A stretch of DNA of 64,000 nucleotides. Origin: Hyunsoonleella aquatilis. GTDB lineage: Bacteria; Bacteroidota; Bacteroidia; Flavobacteriales; Flavobacteriaceae. The position numbers and the translations under genes are program-made. The stretch's first letter is position 1. Every line of letters starts with the position of its first letter. The stretch is taken from assembly GCF_014270105.1 (NCBI RefSeq), contig NZ_JACNMF010000001.1, forward strand, positions 434,001 through 498,000, given 5' to 3'. A model generated the notes under the pieces. The model was not told the DNA's origin. It made no database searches and was given only the letters and a program-made list of their open reading frames with translations. Shown one piece after another: positions 1 to 9,652 of the stretch.

Positions 1-1302
1 AAGCCTTTTGCTGAGGTTGCCGAGCATGAAAGTTATATCAATTTGGTTGGTGATTCGGATGAGAAATTCAATGATGGTTTCGTGTTTAAATCAAGTTTGC
101 CCGCTTCAGTGGCAGATAGCATTTATAATTTGAAACAAGGCGATGTTTTTGGGCCTTACAAGGACAATGGTATGTTTAAGTTAACCAAGCTTATTGAAAC
201 CAAAAATCTTCCAGATTCGGCTAAAGTGAGACATATTTTGGTCCCTTTTATTGGAGCACAAAGTGCTGGCCCGGATGTTACGAGAACTGAAGACCAAGCA
301 AAAGCTTTGGCGGATAGTTTACTATCGGTTATTAAGCGAGATAAATCCAAGTTTCCAGAATTGGTTACTGAGTTTTCTTCGGACCAAGGAAGTGTTGCTA
401 ATGAAGGCCGTTATGATTGGCACCCTTACGGACAGATGGTTCCGGAGTTCAACGCTTTTGAGTTCGAAGGCAAGGTTGGTGATATTGGTGTGGTGAAGAC
501 TATTTTTGGATTCCATGTGATTGAGGTTGAAGGCCAAAGTGACAAAAAGAAGGCCGTTAAAGTTGGTACTATTGCCAGGAAAATTGAGCCATCAGAGACA
601 ACCATTAATGCCATTTTTAGGGATGCTTCCAATTTTGAAATCAAAGCTGGCGAGGGCGATTTTGAAGCTGTGGCTAAAGAAAATAATTATACCATTCGTC
701 CAGTAAACGGTGTAAAGGCTTTGGATGAGAATATTCCAGGAATCGGTAATCAAAGACCAATAGTGCGTTGGGCATTTGAGGAGGATGTCAAAGTGGGAGA
801 TGTAAAGCGTTTCACGACTTCAAACGGTTATGCTATTGCGCAGTTGGTGGCTGTACACGAGGAAGGCTTAATGTCTGTTGAAGATGCTTCAGCAACGGTA
901 TTACCAAAAATAAGAAAAGAGAGAAAGGCAGCTTTGATTAAAGAGCGTGTGTCAGCATCTACTTTAGACGATGTGGCTGCTGCAGAAAACACAACGGTTA
1001 GAACTGCATCTGCAATAAACATGAAAAACCCAACTATTTCGGGAGCAGGAAGGGAGCCAGTGGTTGTTGGAGCAGCTTTTGCTTTGAATGAGGGGGAAAC
1101 TTCTGGTCTTATAGAAGGCGAAAAGGGTGTGTATATGATTGAGGTGACCAAGAAAACACCGGCAGTAGAGTTAGATAACTATCAAGCGGCAGCCAATAGG
1201 ATTGAGCAACAAAAATCTGGAGCGGTAAACTCGAAACTCTACAATGCGCTAAAAGATGCCGCAGATATTGAGGATAATAGGGCGAAGTTGCAGATTCAAT
1301 AG
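1..1302 (+). CDS. Peptidylprolyl isomerase, PpiD/SurA type (5'-truncated)
   Basis: C-terminal part (about 433 residues) of a periplasmic folding chaperone with PpiC/parvulin isomerase domains. The reading frame is open from the first base of the window, so the real start lies to the left; an internal TTG at 43 is not the start. A parvulin core is visible around window residues 75-180, with the family signatures VRHILVPF near its start and GFHVIEV near its end; the segment before it looks like the end of another isomerase or chaperone module. The rest (about 190-433) is the helical and strand-rich tail seen in PpiD-like proteins of Bacteroidota. Family role: catalysis of prolyl cis-trans isomerisation and help with folding of outer-membrane and secreted proteins. 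The gene ends 65 bp before a strong bidirectional terminator. Confidence 0.88.
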   Translation, partial: KPFAEVAEHESYINLVGDSDEKFNDGFVFKSSLPASVADSIYNLKQGDVFGPYKDNGMFKLTKLIETKNLPDSAKVRHILVPFIGAQSAGPDVTRTEDQAKALADSLLSVIKRDKSKFPELVTEFSSDQGSVANEGRYDWHPYGQMVPEFNAFEFEGKVGDIGVVKTIFGFHVIEVEGQSDKKKAVKVGTIARKIEPSETTINAIFRDASNFEIKAGEGDFEAVAKENNYTIRPVNGVKALDENIPGIGNQRPIVRWAFEEDVKVGDVKRFTTSNGYAIAQLVAVHEEGLMSVEDASATVLPKIRKERKAALIKERVSASTLDDVAAAENTTVRTASAINMKNPTISGAGREPVVVGAAFALNEGETSGLIEGEKGVYMIEVTKKTPAVELDNYQAAANRIEQQKSGAVNSKLYNALKDAADIEDNRAKLQIQ

Positions 1303-1311
1303 TGCCCACCT

Positions 1312-1329
1312 TCCCGATAGCTATCGGGA
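1312..1329. repeat. Perfect 18-bp palindrome TCCCGATAGCTATCGGGA (copy 1)
   Basis: Perfect palindrome just after the ppiD-like stop codon. The identical 18-mer recurs at 24751-24768 and 58744-58761, and a degenerate copy lies at 58830-58846, always between genes. It looks like an interspersed palindromic repeat and not a gene-specific terminator, because no T-run follows it. Confidence 0.85.
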
Positions 1330-1366
1330 CTCCTTATAGGGCAGGAAGTCTGATTCAGATAAAAAG

Positions 1367-1410
1367 AAAACCATATGGCTCTGGAATTTCCAGAGCCATA
1401 TGGTTTTTTA
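1367..1410. terminator. Bidirectional intrinsic terminator
   Basis: A perfect 18-20 bp inverted repeat (arms 1367-1386 and 1388-1407, core CCATATGGCTCTGG) is flanked by an A-run on the left and a T-run on the right. It can therefore end transcription both from the ppiD-like gene (plus) and from the converging mevalonate operon (minus). Confidence 0.9.
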
Positions 1411-1438
1411 GTTTCTCACGTTTGAGTGAACACATTCC

Positions 1439-2413
1439 CTATAGGGAGGGCGGGAAGGGCTTTACCATATCGCTGTAGGGTATCACGGTTTTAAACCCCT
1501 TTTCATTAAAATAAGCGGTTGGATTACTTTCAGAACAGGCCAAAACAAAATCTCCACCCCACGCACCTAGACTTTTTATAGCTCCATTAAAATCATTGAA
1601 GTAAATGGACTTTACGGTTTCCATCTTATTTAAGTTTGAAATAATAGCTTCGTGACTCGAAACTAAGTGTTGAAATGCATTCAACTCCTTACAGGTAATC
1701 ATTCGTGAAGTGATGTCATTTATTTCAGAAATAATAGGTTTTAAACCTGTATTTAAGGATTTGTAATGTGCAATACCCTCTCGGCTATTTTGTTTTTTAT
1801 TTAGGTAAACAAAATAAAGATGTTCTTTAAATGGAGGATTGAAACCAGCTATTTGAACTTCTGGTTTTCCATCAACTAATTGAAAGGTAATGGACGAATT
1901 GTGCTGCGCACAGGCAATATCATAACCGCTACCACCAAAGGTCATTTCTAAGAGTTTATAGGCATCTATGTTTGTCCATTGAGCAATATTATTGATTAAC
2001 GTTGAAGACGTTCCCAATCCCCAATTCCTTGGGAAATCCAAATGTGTTTCGACATTAAAACCTTTTTGGTCGTCAAAAAACCGAGGATTTAAAGTTTTAA
2101 CGGCATATAAAATCTGAAGCAGTCGTTTTGAAGTCTCATCCTTTTGAAGCGCATTTAATTCGCCATCTTTCATTATTTCGAAAGTGCCGTCGAACCAAGA
2201 ATTCCCTTTTTCGTCAAAGCTTTTCCAATGGAGTAGAGGGTCTTCATGGCTTTCAACGGTTAATGATTGCCCATATTTAGTTGGTATAGCTAGGCTTTTT
2301 GCACCGTCAAGTACTACATACTCGCCTGATAATAATAATTTCCCGTTACTTCTAAATATTTTCAAAAGGAAGGTGTTTTGAGTAATACTTTGTGCCTTTG
2401 CGCGACTAATCAA
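1439..2413 (-). CDS. GYDIA-type GHMP kinase (probable mevalonate-pathway kinase)
   Basis: GHMP-superfamily small-molecule kinase of 324 residues. Visible motifs are an N-terminal SNGKLLLSGEYVVLDG segment, the phosphate-binding loop GLGTSSTLI in the middle, and the GSGYDIACAQ motif that names the GYDIA family. By family knowledge it phosphorylates mevalonate or phosphomevalonate with ATP in the cytosol, feeding isoprenoid synthesis. Its partner gene, HMG-CoA reductase, lies immediately upstream and overlaps it by 4 nt, which supports this role. The frame opens with TTG at 2413; a second TTG at 2365-2363 sits right before the conserved KIFRSNGKLL stretch and matches the usual family start better, so the first 16 residues may not be translated. 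No ATG is available. The exact substrate is inferred. Confidence 0.85.
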   Translation of the reverse strand: MISRAKAQSITQNTFLLKIFRSNGKLLLSGEYVVLDGAKSLAIPTKYGQSLTVESHEDPLLHWKSFDEKGNSWFDGTFEIMKDGELNALQKDETSKRLLQILYAVKTLNPRFFDDQKGFNVETHLDFPRNWGLGTSSTLINNIAQWTNIDAYKLLEMTFGGSGYDIACAQHNSSITFQLVDGKPEVQIAGFNPPFKEHLYFVYLNKKQNSREGIAHYKSLNTGLKPIISEINDITSRMITCKELNAFQHLVSSHEAIISNLNKMETVKSIYFNDFNGAIKSLGAWGGDFVLACSESNPTAYFNEKGFKTVIPYSDMVKPFPPSL

Positions 2414-3726
2414 TTTCGTAACTTATTCAAAGCCTCCACCACCGCACCATGGGTAACGGGAGTACTTTTAAAATGTTCTGTCAAAGTCTGTTTTTCTTTA
2501 TCGTTGGCGCCAAATTGATTTAATATATTCAACAAATGCATTTTCATATGGCCTTGTTGTATTCCCGTAGTCGTCAAAGAGCGCAAAGCGGCGAAGTTTT
2601 GTGCCAAACCTGCAACAGCCACGATTTGCATCAATTCTTTGGCAGAGGGTTGATGAAGAAGTTCCAAGGACAATTTCACCAATGGATGCAAGCCAGTAAG
2701 CCCGCCAATAGTACCCAAAGCCAGAGGAATATCCATCCAAAATCTAAAAATGCCATCCTTGATTTCGGCATGGGACAAACTGCTGTATTTCCCATTTCTA
2801 GAAGCATAAGCATGTACCCCTGCCTCAATAGCTCTAAAATCATTTCCAGTAGCCAGAACCACAGCATCCACACCGTTCATAATACCTTTATTGTGGGTTA
2901 CGGCACGATAGGGCTCAACTTCAGCAATATTAACTGCCTGCACAAACTTTTTGGCAAAAGCCTCCCCAGAAATGGATGCGTTCTCGCTCAAATTTTCTAC
3001 AGGACAACTTACTTCTGCCCTAACCAAACACTCAGGCACATAATTGGACAAAATGCTCATCACAATATCAATTTGTCGCTCTTCATCAGTAAACGCTTCA
3101 AAGTTAAAGGCTTCTTTCTTAAATGTCTGCGCAAATTGTTCCAAACAGGAATTGATAAAATTAGCACCCATGGCATCTAGGGTTTCAAAGGAAGCGTGCA
3201 ATTGGTAATACCCTTTGATATCATTGGTTTTATCGCGAAGTTCAATATCGAAAATACCACCACCGCGTTTTTCCATATTGGCAGTAATATGTCTGGCGCC
3301 AGCAATGAGTTTGGGTTTTACAATGTCAAAAAAACGTTTCAAGGCTTCAAATTCACCATAAAACATAAAATGTACTTGCCCGATTTTTTTGGTCGAAATC
3401 ACTCTAGCCTTAAAGCCTCCTCTGTCCAACCAAAATTTGGCCGCTTTACTAGCCGCAGCCACAACCGAACTCTCTTCAATAGCCATCGGAATAGTATACA
3501 TTTTCTCATTAATCAGAAAATTAGGAGCTACCCCAAGCGGTAAATAATAGTTGGTGATGGTGTTTTCAATAAACTCATCATGAAGCTGTTGCAGTTGTTC
3601 GTCTGTATTCCAATACTGTTTCAAGATGCCTTTGGCATATGAGGCATTTGAAAAACAGGAACTCACTATCCAATCAATTTTTTCGGACTTTGACAGCTTT
3701 GAAAAGCCAGATATGGTTTTACTCAT
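2410..3726 (-). CDS. mvaA: Hydroxymethylglutaryl-CoA reductase, class II
   Basis: Class II (bacterial) HMG-CoA reductase, 438 residues from ATG 3726; a GTG one codon upstream is less likely. Characteristic stretches are MNGVDAVVLATGNDFRAIEAG with cofactor and substrate-site residues, the glycine-rich IPLALGTIGGLTGLHP, and a C-terminal THGAVVEAL segment. The enzyme interconverts HMG-CoA and mevalonate with NAD(P)H. Class II enzymes are often annotated as degradative, but in Bacteroidota this gene sits with a GHMP kinase and normally serves mevalonate synthesis for isoprenoids. A TATCTTTG -7 element lies about 20 nt upstream of the ATG, so the two genes form a short leaderless-like operon. The length is normal for the family and the residues I can check are intact. 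Confidence 0.93.
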   Translation of the reverse strand: MSKTISGFSKLSKSEKIDWIVSSCFSNASYAKGILKQYWNTDEQLQQLHDEFIENTITNYYLPLGVAPNFLINEKMYTIPMAIEESSVVAAASKAAKFWLDRGGFKARVISTKKIGQVHFMFYGEFEALKRFFDIVKPKLIAGARHITANMEKRGGGIFDIELRDKTNDIKGYYQLHASFETLDAMGANFINSCLEQFAQTFKKEAFNFEAFTDEERQIDIVMSILSNYVPECLVRAEVSCPVENLSENASISGEAFAKKFVQAVNIAEVEPYRAVTHNKGIMNGVDAVVLATGNDFRAIEAGVHAYASRNGKYSSLSHAEIKDGIFRFWMDIPLALGTIGGLTGLHPLVKLSLELLHQPSAKELMQIVAVAGLAQNFAALRSLTTTGIQQGHMKMHLLNILNQFGANDKEKQTLTEHFKSTPVTHGAVVEALNKLRN

Positions 3727-3745
3727 CACCCTTTATGTTAAAGTG

Positions 3746-3753
3746 CAAAGATA
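3746..3753 (-). promoter_or_regulatory. Bacteroidota -7 promoter element for mvaA
   Basis: On the minus strand this reads TATCTTTG, an exact match to the TAnnTTTG -7 consensus of Bacteroidota sigma-A promoters, 20 nt upstream of the mvaA ATG. I see no clean TTG -33 element at the expected distance, so the assignment rests mainly on the -7 match and its position. Confidence 0.6.
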
Positions 3754-3965
3754 CCACTCTTGCTACGAATATTGAATGGCTTTGGAAAAGAGGTGATTTA
3801 TCTGTTAATAATTTCGTTTAATTACATAATTTTTAGTAAACTTGACAACTCTTTATAAAATAGGTAGTTTTTTTATTCAAAAGCCCATAATTTGTAATAT
3901 TTTTTCAATAAAATGATAAGATGTGGAAGTTAGAAACTACTATTGAATAAGCTAGCGATACGTGT

Positions 3966-6185
3966 ATGAAATATTTGAAAATCTCCCTTTTAATTTGTCT
4001 TTTTCTTTCTTTTTCATTCAATGCTCAAACTAAAAACATTACCCTTGAAGAGATTTGGAGCGGAGCGTTTAGCACCGAAAGTATGGATGTTCTCCATTCC
4101 ATGAAAGATGGAAAACAGTATTCCGTTTTCAATTTTGAAAGAAGCATTCCTGCCACTATGGTGGATATCTACGACTATAAAACCTTAAAAAAAGTTAAGA
4201 CCTTGGTGTCTTCCGCAGATATTCCAGAAATAAACTACTTTACGGATTATACTTTTAGCAACGATGAATCCAAATTACTTTTAGTAACCGAGGAGGAACA
4301 AATCTACAGGCATTCCTCAAAGGGGATTTATTTTGTTTATGATATTAGTACAAAAAGCGTTCAAAAAGTTTCAGAAGAGAAAATACAGGAGCCTACATTT
4401 TCTCCGGACGGGACAAAAGTAGCTTTTGCCTTAAATAACAATTTGTACGTTAAAGATTTAAATTCCGGTGAAACCAAGCAAATCACTTTTGACGGCGAAA
4501 CCAACAAAATTATCAATGGGATTACGGATTGGGTTTACGAAGAGGAGTTTTCCTATTATTCCGCTTTAAAGACCTTTCCTTTTGTAAGGGCTTTTGAATG
4601 GAATTCGGCTGGTGATAAAATCGCGTTTATCAAATTTGATGAAACTGATGTCCCTGAGTTTTCCATGGATATTTATGGTAAAACATTGTATCCAAACCAG
4701 CAAGTGTTTAAGTACCCAAAAGCTGGTGAGGCCAATTCAAAAGTGTCGTTGCACATTTATGATTTGGGTGATGAAAAGACAGAAGATGTAAAGGTAGATA
4801 AGCACTATAAAGATTTCTATATCCCAAGAATGAAGTGGGCCAATAATCCTGATATCTTGAGTATTCAGTTCATGAATCGCAGGCAGAATGAATTGGATTT
4901 ATGGTTCGTTAATGTCAAAGAAAACAGGCCAACTTTAGTGCTCAAAGAAAGAGATGAGGCATATGTAGATATCACTTATAATGTCACCTTTTTAAAGGAC
5001 GACAGCTTTATTTGGACTAGTGAAAAGGATGGCTATAATCATATTTACCATTATTCAAAAAGCGGGGATTTGATTAATCAAATTACCAAGGGAAATTGGG
5101 AAGTCACTGCTTATTATGGGTATAACCCCAAAGCTAATTTGGTGTACTATCAATCTACCGAAAATGGGTCCATCAACAGGGATGTGTACAGCATAAAATT
5201 AAACGGCCGACATAAAAAACAATTGACCCAAAAGGAGGGTAATAATGATGCGGACTTTAATGCGGATTTTTCATATTTCATCAATAAATTTTCGAATGCT
5301 TCAACGCCTCCGGAATATACGCTGAACAGTGCTTCTAATGGAAATTTACTCAAAGACATTTTGGATAATGACCAATTGTCCAAAAAGTGGTCGACATATC
5401 AAACTTCAAAAAAAGAATACAGTACCATCAATGTCAATGGAAACGACCTAAATATGTGGATGTTAAAGCCTGCGGATTTTGATGCCTCAAAGGAATATCC
5501 GTTGTTGATGTTTCAATATTCAGGGCCTGGTTCTCAAAGAGTGGTAAATTCTTGGCATGGTTATAACGATTATTGGTTCCAGTTTTTGGTCCAAAAAGGC
5601 TATGTCATGGTTTGCGTGGATGGCCGAGGGACAGGGTTTAAGGGCGCAGATTTTAAAAAGGTCACTCAAAACAATTTGGGGAAATTTGAAGTTGAGGACC
5701 AAATTCAGGCCGCTAGGCAATTGGCAGATTTGCCGTATATTGACAAAGATAGAATAGGTATTTGGGGATGGAGTTTTGGCGGTTTCACGAGCGCCAATGC
5801 ATTGTTTAAAGCGAATGACGTTTTTAAAATGGCCATTGCCGTTGCGCCCGTTGCCAGTTGGCGTTTTTACGATTCCATTTATACTGAGCGATATTTGGGC
5901 AAACCGCAGGACAACCCGGAAGGGTACGATGATAACTCCCCCATCAGCTACGTGAGTAAACTAAAAGGAGACTTTTTGCTAGTACACGGTTCGGGCGATG
6001 ATAATGTGCATGTGCAAAACACCATGCGTTTGGTAGAGGCTTTGGTGCAGGCCAATAAGAAATTTGATTGGGCCATTTACCCAGATAAAAACCATGGAAT
6101 TTATGGAGGGAATACCCGATTACATCTATTTCAAAAAATGACTGACTTTATTGACGAAACCTTAGGCAATAAAACCGAAGAATAG
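3966..6185 (+). CDS. Dipeptidyl peptidase IV family serine peptidase (S9B)
   Basis: Secreted prolyl dipeptidyl aminopeptidase, 739 residues. An N-terminal signal peptide (about 1-21, ending FNAQ) precedes a DPP4 beta-propeller (about 50-470) carrying the double-Glu motif YEEEFSYYS that anchors the substrate N-terminus. An alpha/beta-hydrolase domain follows, with nucleophile Ser603 in GWSFGG, an Asp at 678/679 in GSGDDNVH and His710 in KNHGIYGG. It releases X-Pro or X-Ala dipeptides from the N-terminus of peptides in the periplasm. The two POT peptide symporters directly downstream (46 and 24 bp gaps) would import the products, so the three genes form a peptide-scavenging operon. Length and catalytic residues are complete. 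Confidence 0.95.
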   Translation: MKYLKISLLICLFLSFSFNAQTKNITLEEIWSGAFSTESMDVLHSMKDGKQYSVFNFERSIPATMVDIYDYKTLKKVKTLVSSADIPEINYFTDYTFSNDESKLLLVTEEEQIYRHSSKGIYFVYDISTKSVQKVSEEKIQEPTFSPDGTKVAFALNNNLYVKDLNSGETKQITFDGETNKIINGITDWVYEEEFSYYSALKTFPFVRAFEWNSAGDKIAFIKFDETDVPEFSMDIYGKTLYPNQQVFKYPKAGEANSKVSLHIYDLGDEKTEDVKVDKHYKDFYIPRMKWANNPDILSIQFMNRRQNELDLWFVNVKENRPTLVLKERDEAYVDITYNVTFLKDDSFIWTSEKDGYNHIYHYSKSGDLINQITKGNWEVTAYYGYNPKANLVYYQSTENGSINRDVYSIKLNGRHKKQLTQKEGNNDADFNADFSYFINKFSNASTPPEYTLNSASNGNLLKDILDNDQLSKKWSTYQTSKKEYSTINVNGNDLNMWMLKPADFDASKEYPLLMFQYSGPGSQRVVNSWHGYNDYWFQFLVQKGYVMVCVDGRGTGFKGADFKKVTQNNLGKFEVEDQIQAARQLADLPYIDKDRIGIWGWSFGGFTSANALFKANDVFKMAIAVAPVASWRFYDSIYTERYLGKPQDNPEGYDDNSPISYVSKLKGDFLLVHGSGDDNVHVQNTMRLVEALVQANKKFDWAIYPDKNHGIYGGNTRLHLFQKMTDFIDETLGNKTEE

Positions 6186-6231
6186 GAGCAGGAATCACAG
6201 TTAAAAAGATAAAACACTAACATCATATTAT

Positions 6232-7821
6232 ATGGCAACTTCAACAATTGCAAAACAAAAAGAACTATTTGGGCATCCGGTAGGGCTGTACATTTTGTTT
6301 TTAACTGAAATGTGGGAGCGCTTCTCTTTTTACGGAATGAAGGCGCTTTTAATTTTTTATTTGGTTAAATATCATTTGTTTTCTGATGAGGCCGGAAATT
6401 TGTTAGTTGGAAGTTACGCCGCATTGGTTTATGCCATGCCAGTAATTGGGGGCTACCTAGCGGATAAATTTTTGGGTTTTAGAAAGGCAGTTACTTTCGG
6501 AGGAATTATGCTGGTTCTTGGTCATTTAGGTATGGCATATGAGGGCAACGCCGCAACGGAAATGGCTAATGGTATTATTGAAAGAGATGATTTTGCTTTA
6601 CAGGTGTTTTACTTTTCATTGGCTCTGATCATAGTAGGTGTGGGTTTTTTAAAAGCCAATATTTCATCGATTGTAGGTGAGTTATATAGAAAAGGCGATA
6701 AACGCAGGGACTCTGGGTTTACAATATTCTACATGGGAATAAATCTGGGTTCTGCACTTGCTACTATTATATGTAGTTGGTTGGGTGAAACTTATGGTTG
6801 GAGTTATGGCTTTGGGGCAGCGGGCGTTGGAATGTTGTTTGGTTTGGTGACCTTTATTTATGGCAAAAAATATTTTTATGGTAAAGCCGAGCCAAAGGAT
6901 TTAAATTTATTGGAAAAAAAGTCTGTTCTTGGAATTAATAATGAGTGGACGATTTACATCCTTGCCATTTTAGGAACCGTTGTGGTTTGGCAAATGGTCC
7001 AAAACCATAGTGTTGTTGAAGTTTTATTGATGATTGCAGGGGCTGGTTCGTTGATTTATATAATTTGGTATGCCACTTCAAAAGCGACGAAAATTGAAAG
7101 AGACAGGCTGTTTGCGCTAACGGTTTTAATTTTATTTTCGGTAATTTTTTGGGCACTTTTTGAGCAAGCATATACTTCCTTGAATTTGTTTGCAGACAGG
7201 GCTTTGGATAGGGAAACCTCTATGTTTGGGGAGATAGCCCCTGGAGCATTTTTAAGTCTCAATGCCATATTTATTATTCTTTTAGCTCCCGTTTTTGCAT
7301 GGCTGTGGATTAAACTTGATAAGAGGGGGTTGAACCCCAATGCGGCAGTTAAGTTTTCTATTGGTATTTTGTTAGTAGGTTTAGGATTTGGCGCATTGGT
7401 TTTCGGAGGCGAAATTTCAGGTGCTGGTAAGGTGGCAATGATATGGCTAGTATTAGCCTATTTTTTACATACATGTGGGGAACTTTGTTTATCACCAGTT
7501 GGCTTGTCTTATGTGACTAAGCTTTCACCTGGAAAAATAGTTGGGTTCATGATGGGGGTTTGGTTTTTGGCAACCGCTGGGTCGGAGTATATTGCATCAT
7601 TATTGGCTAATTTGGCAAGTATTGATACATCAGGTGGTAAGGCTACAGATTTGGCTGGGGCCAAGGCAAGCTACTTAAGTCTGTTTGAAAGCTTATTTTA
7701 TACGGGTCTTATTTTTGGAGTCATCTTATTGATATTATCACCTTTTGTGAAAAAAATGATGCATGGAATAGATTCTGATGAAAGTGGCGAAGATGAAGTT
7801 TTGATGGAAAAAAAGCACTAA
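6232..7821 (+). CDS. POT family peptide:proton symporter (first copy)
   Basis: Inner-membrane proton-coupled oligopeptide transporter (MFS, POT/PTR2), 529 residues with the 12-14 hydrophobic segments expected. The signature ETWERF-like motif appears as TEMWERFSFYGMKALL near residue 25, and the second PTR2 signature around FYMGINLGSALATIICSWLGE. The C-terminal part carries the conserved GELCLSPVGLSYVTKLSP. It imports di- and tripeptides with protons. It lies between a dipeptidyl peptidase and a second POT gene in the same direction, which fits uptake of peptidase products. The extra hydrophobic helices between the two six-helix bundles are normal for bacterial POTs. Confidence 0.93.
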   Translation: MATSTIAKQKELFGHPVGLYILFLTEMWERFSFYGMKALLIFYLVKYHLFSDEAGNLLVGSYAALVYAMPVIGGYLADKFLGFRKAVTFGGIMLVLGHLGMAYEGNAATEMANGIIERDDFALQVFYFSLALIIVGVGFLKANISSIVGELYRKGDKRRDSGFTIFYMGINLGSALATIICSWLGETYGWSYGFGAAGVGMLFGLVTFIYGKKYFYGKAEPKDLNLLEKKSVLGINNEWTIYILAILGTVVVWQMVQNHSVVEVLLMIAGAGSLIYIIWYATSKATKIERDRLFALTVLILFSVIFWALFEQAYTSLNLFADRALDRETSMFGEIAPGAFLSLNAIFIILLAPVFAWLWIKLDKRGLNPNAAVKFSIGILLVGLGFGALVFGGEISGAGKVAMIWLVLAYFLHTCGELCLSPVGLSYVTKLSPGKIVGFMMGVWFLATAGSEYIASLLANLASIDTSGGKATDLAGAKASYLSLFESLFYTGLIFGVILLILSPFVKKMMHGIDSDESGEDEVLMEKKH

Positions 7822-7845
7822 TGAATTAAATTAAAACCAAGTTAT

Positions 7846-9627
7846 ATGACAACCGAAATAGAAGATCTATTTAAAGACAAGGTGTTAGGGCATCCAGCGG
7901 GATTATTTGTTCTGTTTTTTACCGAAATGTGGGAACGCTTTTCGTACTATGGTATGCGAGCCTTATTAATATTATTTTTTACGGCTTCCATAATGGATGA
8001 AGGCGGTTGGGGTTGGCCTCCAGAATGGGCATATGCTATTTTTGGGACCTACACATCCTTGGTATATCTCTCTACCATGTTGGGAGGCTATTTTGCCGAC
8101 AATGTTATTGGAATCCGAAAGGCAGTTGTGCTTGGGGCGTTATTAATGACGCTTGGTCATGCCTGTATGGCCGTAGAAACGACTTTTTTCATCTATTTGG
8201 GATTGACGCTTTTGGTTTTTGGGAGTGGTTTTTTTAAACCTAACATGACCTCGATAATTTCAGAAATGTATAAGACAAAGCCGGAAAAAAAGGATGGCGC
8301 TTATACCATTTTTTACATGGGAGTAAATGCGGGTGCATTTTTAGGAATTTTACTTTGTGGTTATTTAGGCGAAAAGGTAGGTTGGTCATGGGGTTTTGGC
8401 GTTGCTGGAATTTTTATGCTTTTTGGCTTACTCCAATTTTGGTATGCTCAAGGTATTTTTGGGAATATTGCGTTAAAACCTAAAAATAAAAATGAAGATG
8501 TTATTGATATAATTGCAGATACCTCACCTGAAGTTCCAGATGACCTATCCGAAAATAAAAGAAACCCTTTTACACTGTTTCAAAGGATTATTATTGTTGT
8601 GGCTGCATCATTAGGCTTGGCATGGGTTCTCAATGATCCTATTTCCAAAATCTCAGAAGGGGTGATAAATTTATTCCGATTTGAATTATTTGGTTTGCAG
8701 GGGCCAACCGTGGCTATTTTATTTGCATTGGCCTTATTCGTTTTATTGTTAATTATAAGAATTCCAAAATACGTTAAAACAACGAGGGAAAAGATGATAG
8801 CAATAATATTCTTTGCGTTTGTAACCATGTTTTTTTGGGCTATTTTCGAGCAGTCTCCTAGCTCTTTAACTGTATTCGCTAGAGATTATACGCAACGCAC
8901 ATTAGAAGGTAGTGCAGGGCTAACTTTCAAAATTGTCAATTCATTAATGACGATTATTCCTTTGGGGCTAATTACCTGGGTTTTAGTAATGTTATTTAAA
9001 AAGACCTTTGCGAAATATGCGCTATCAAATATATTTTTATCCTTAAGTTTTCTAATTGTTTGGGGTATTGCCATTTGGATGTTGACAGCTGAATTCCAAA
9101 AAGACCAGACCGAAGTCCCTGCGTCATGGTTTTCCGTTTTAAACTCACTTTTTATAATTACTCTAGCACCATTGTTTTCTAAATGGTGGGAGAGTAAATA
9201 CAATCCTAATGCTAACATGAAATGGGCTATAGGTATGGGACTTTTAGGTTTAGGTATGGCATGCGTGGCATTCGGAGCGGGCGGTATAGAACCAGGTGCA
9301 AAATCAGCATCAGTAAGTATGATTTGGCTGATATTGGTTTATCTGTTTCATACAATGGGCGAGTTGTGTATTTCTCCAGTTGGTTTATCCTATGTTAGTA
9401 AGTTGGTGCCGGCAAGAATGATTGCCACAATGTTTGGTATTTGGTATTTGGCTATAGCAATTGGTATGAAAATGGCAGGAATGTTTGCTGAATCTTCTGA
9501 AGCTATTGCAGAAGAGAACGGGATCAGTCATTTTTTCTGGATACTAACCGGGGTGTCTTTTGCATTGGCGGTATTATCAGCAATACTTTATCCAGTTATT
9601 AAAAAGCTAATGCACGGCGTACGTTAA
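7846..9627 (+). CDS. POT family peptide:proton symporter (second copy)
   Basis: Second POT/PTR2 transporter, 593 residues, starting 24 bp after the first. It shares TEMWERFSYYGMRALL near residue 27, FYMGVNAGAFLGILLCGYLGE and GELCISPVGLSYVSKLVP with its neighbour, so the two are paralogues. This copy is about 60 residues longer; the extra length lies in the charged central loop (about 215-245) and between helices. Differences in the loops suggest different peptide preference, but that is inference. A perfect 10-bp stem terminator follows 25 bp after the stop, closing the dpp4-POT-POT operon. Confidence 0.93.
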   Translation: MTTEIEDLFKDKVLGHPAGLFVLFFTEMWERFSYYGMRALLILFFTASIMDEGGWGWPPEWAYAIFGTYTSLVYLSTMLGGYFADNVIGIRKAVVLGALLMTLGHACMAVETTFFIYLGLTLLVFGSGFFKPNMTSIISEMYKTKPEKKDGAYTIFYMGVNAGAFLGILLCGYLGEKVGWSWGFGVAGIFMLFGLLQFWYAQGIFGNIALKPKNKNEDVIDIIADTSPEVPDDLSENKRNPFTLFQRIIIVVAASLGLAWVLNDPISKISEGVINLFRFELFGLQGPTVAILFALALFVLLLIIRIPKYVKTTREKMIAIIFFAFVTMFFWAIFEQSPSSLTVFARDYTQRTLEGSAGLTFKIVNSLMTIIPLGLITWVLVMLFKKTFAKYALSNIFLSLSFLIVWGIAIWMLTAEFQKDQTEVPASWFSVLNSLFIITLAPLFSKWWESKYNPNANMKWAIGMGLLGLGMACVAFGAGGIEPGAKSASVSMIWLILVYLFHTMGELCISPVGLSYVSKLVPARMIATMFGIWYLAIAIGMKMAGMFAESSEAIAEENGISHFFWILTGVSFALAVLSAILYPVIKKLMHGVR

Positions 9628-9652
9628 TCGAAAAAAACGTTAAAAATCAACG

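Noticed and set aside
828-1151. Antisense 107-codon frame in the ppiD-like gene
   Set aside because: No start context or known family; shadow of the coding strand.
2536-3180. Open frame of 214 codons on the plus strand
   Set aside because: It is fully antisense to mvaA, shows no domain and has the composition of a shadow frame.
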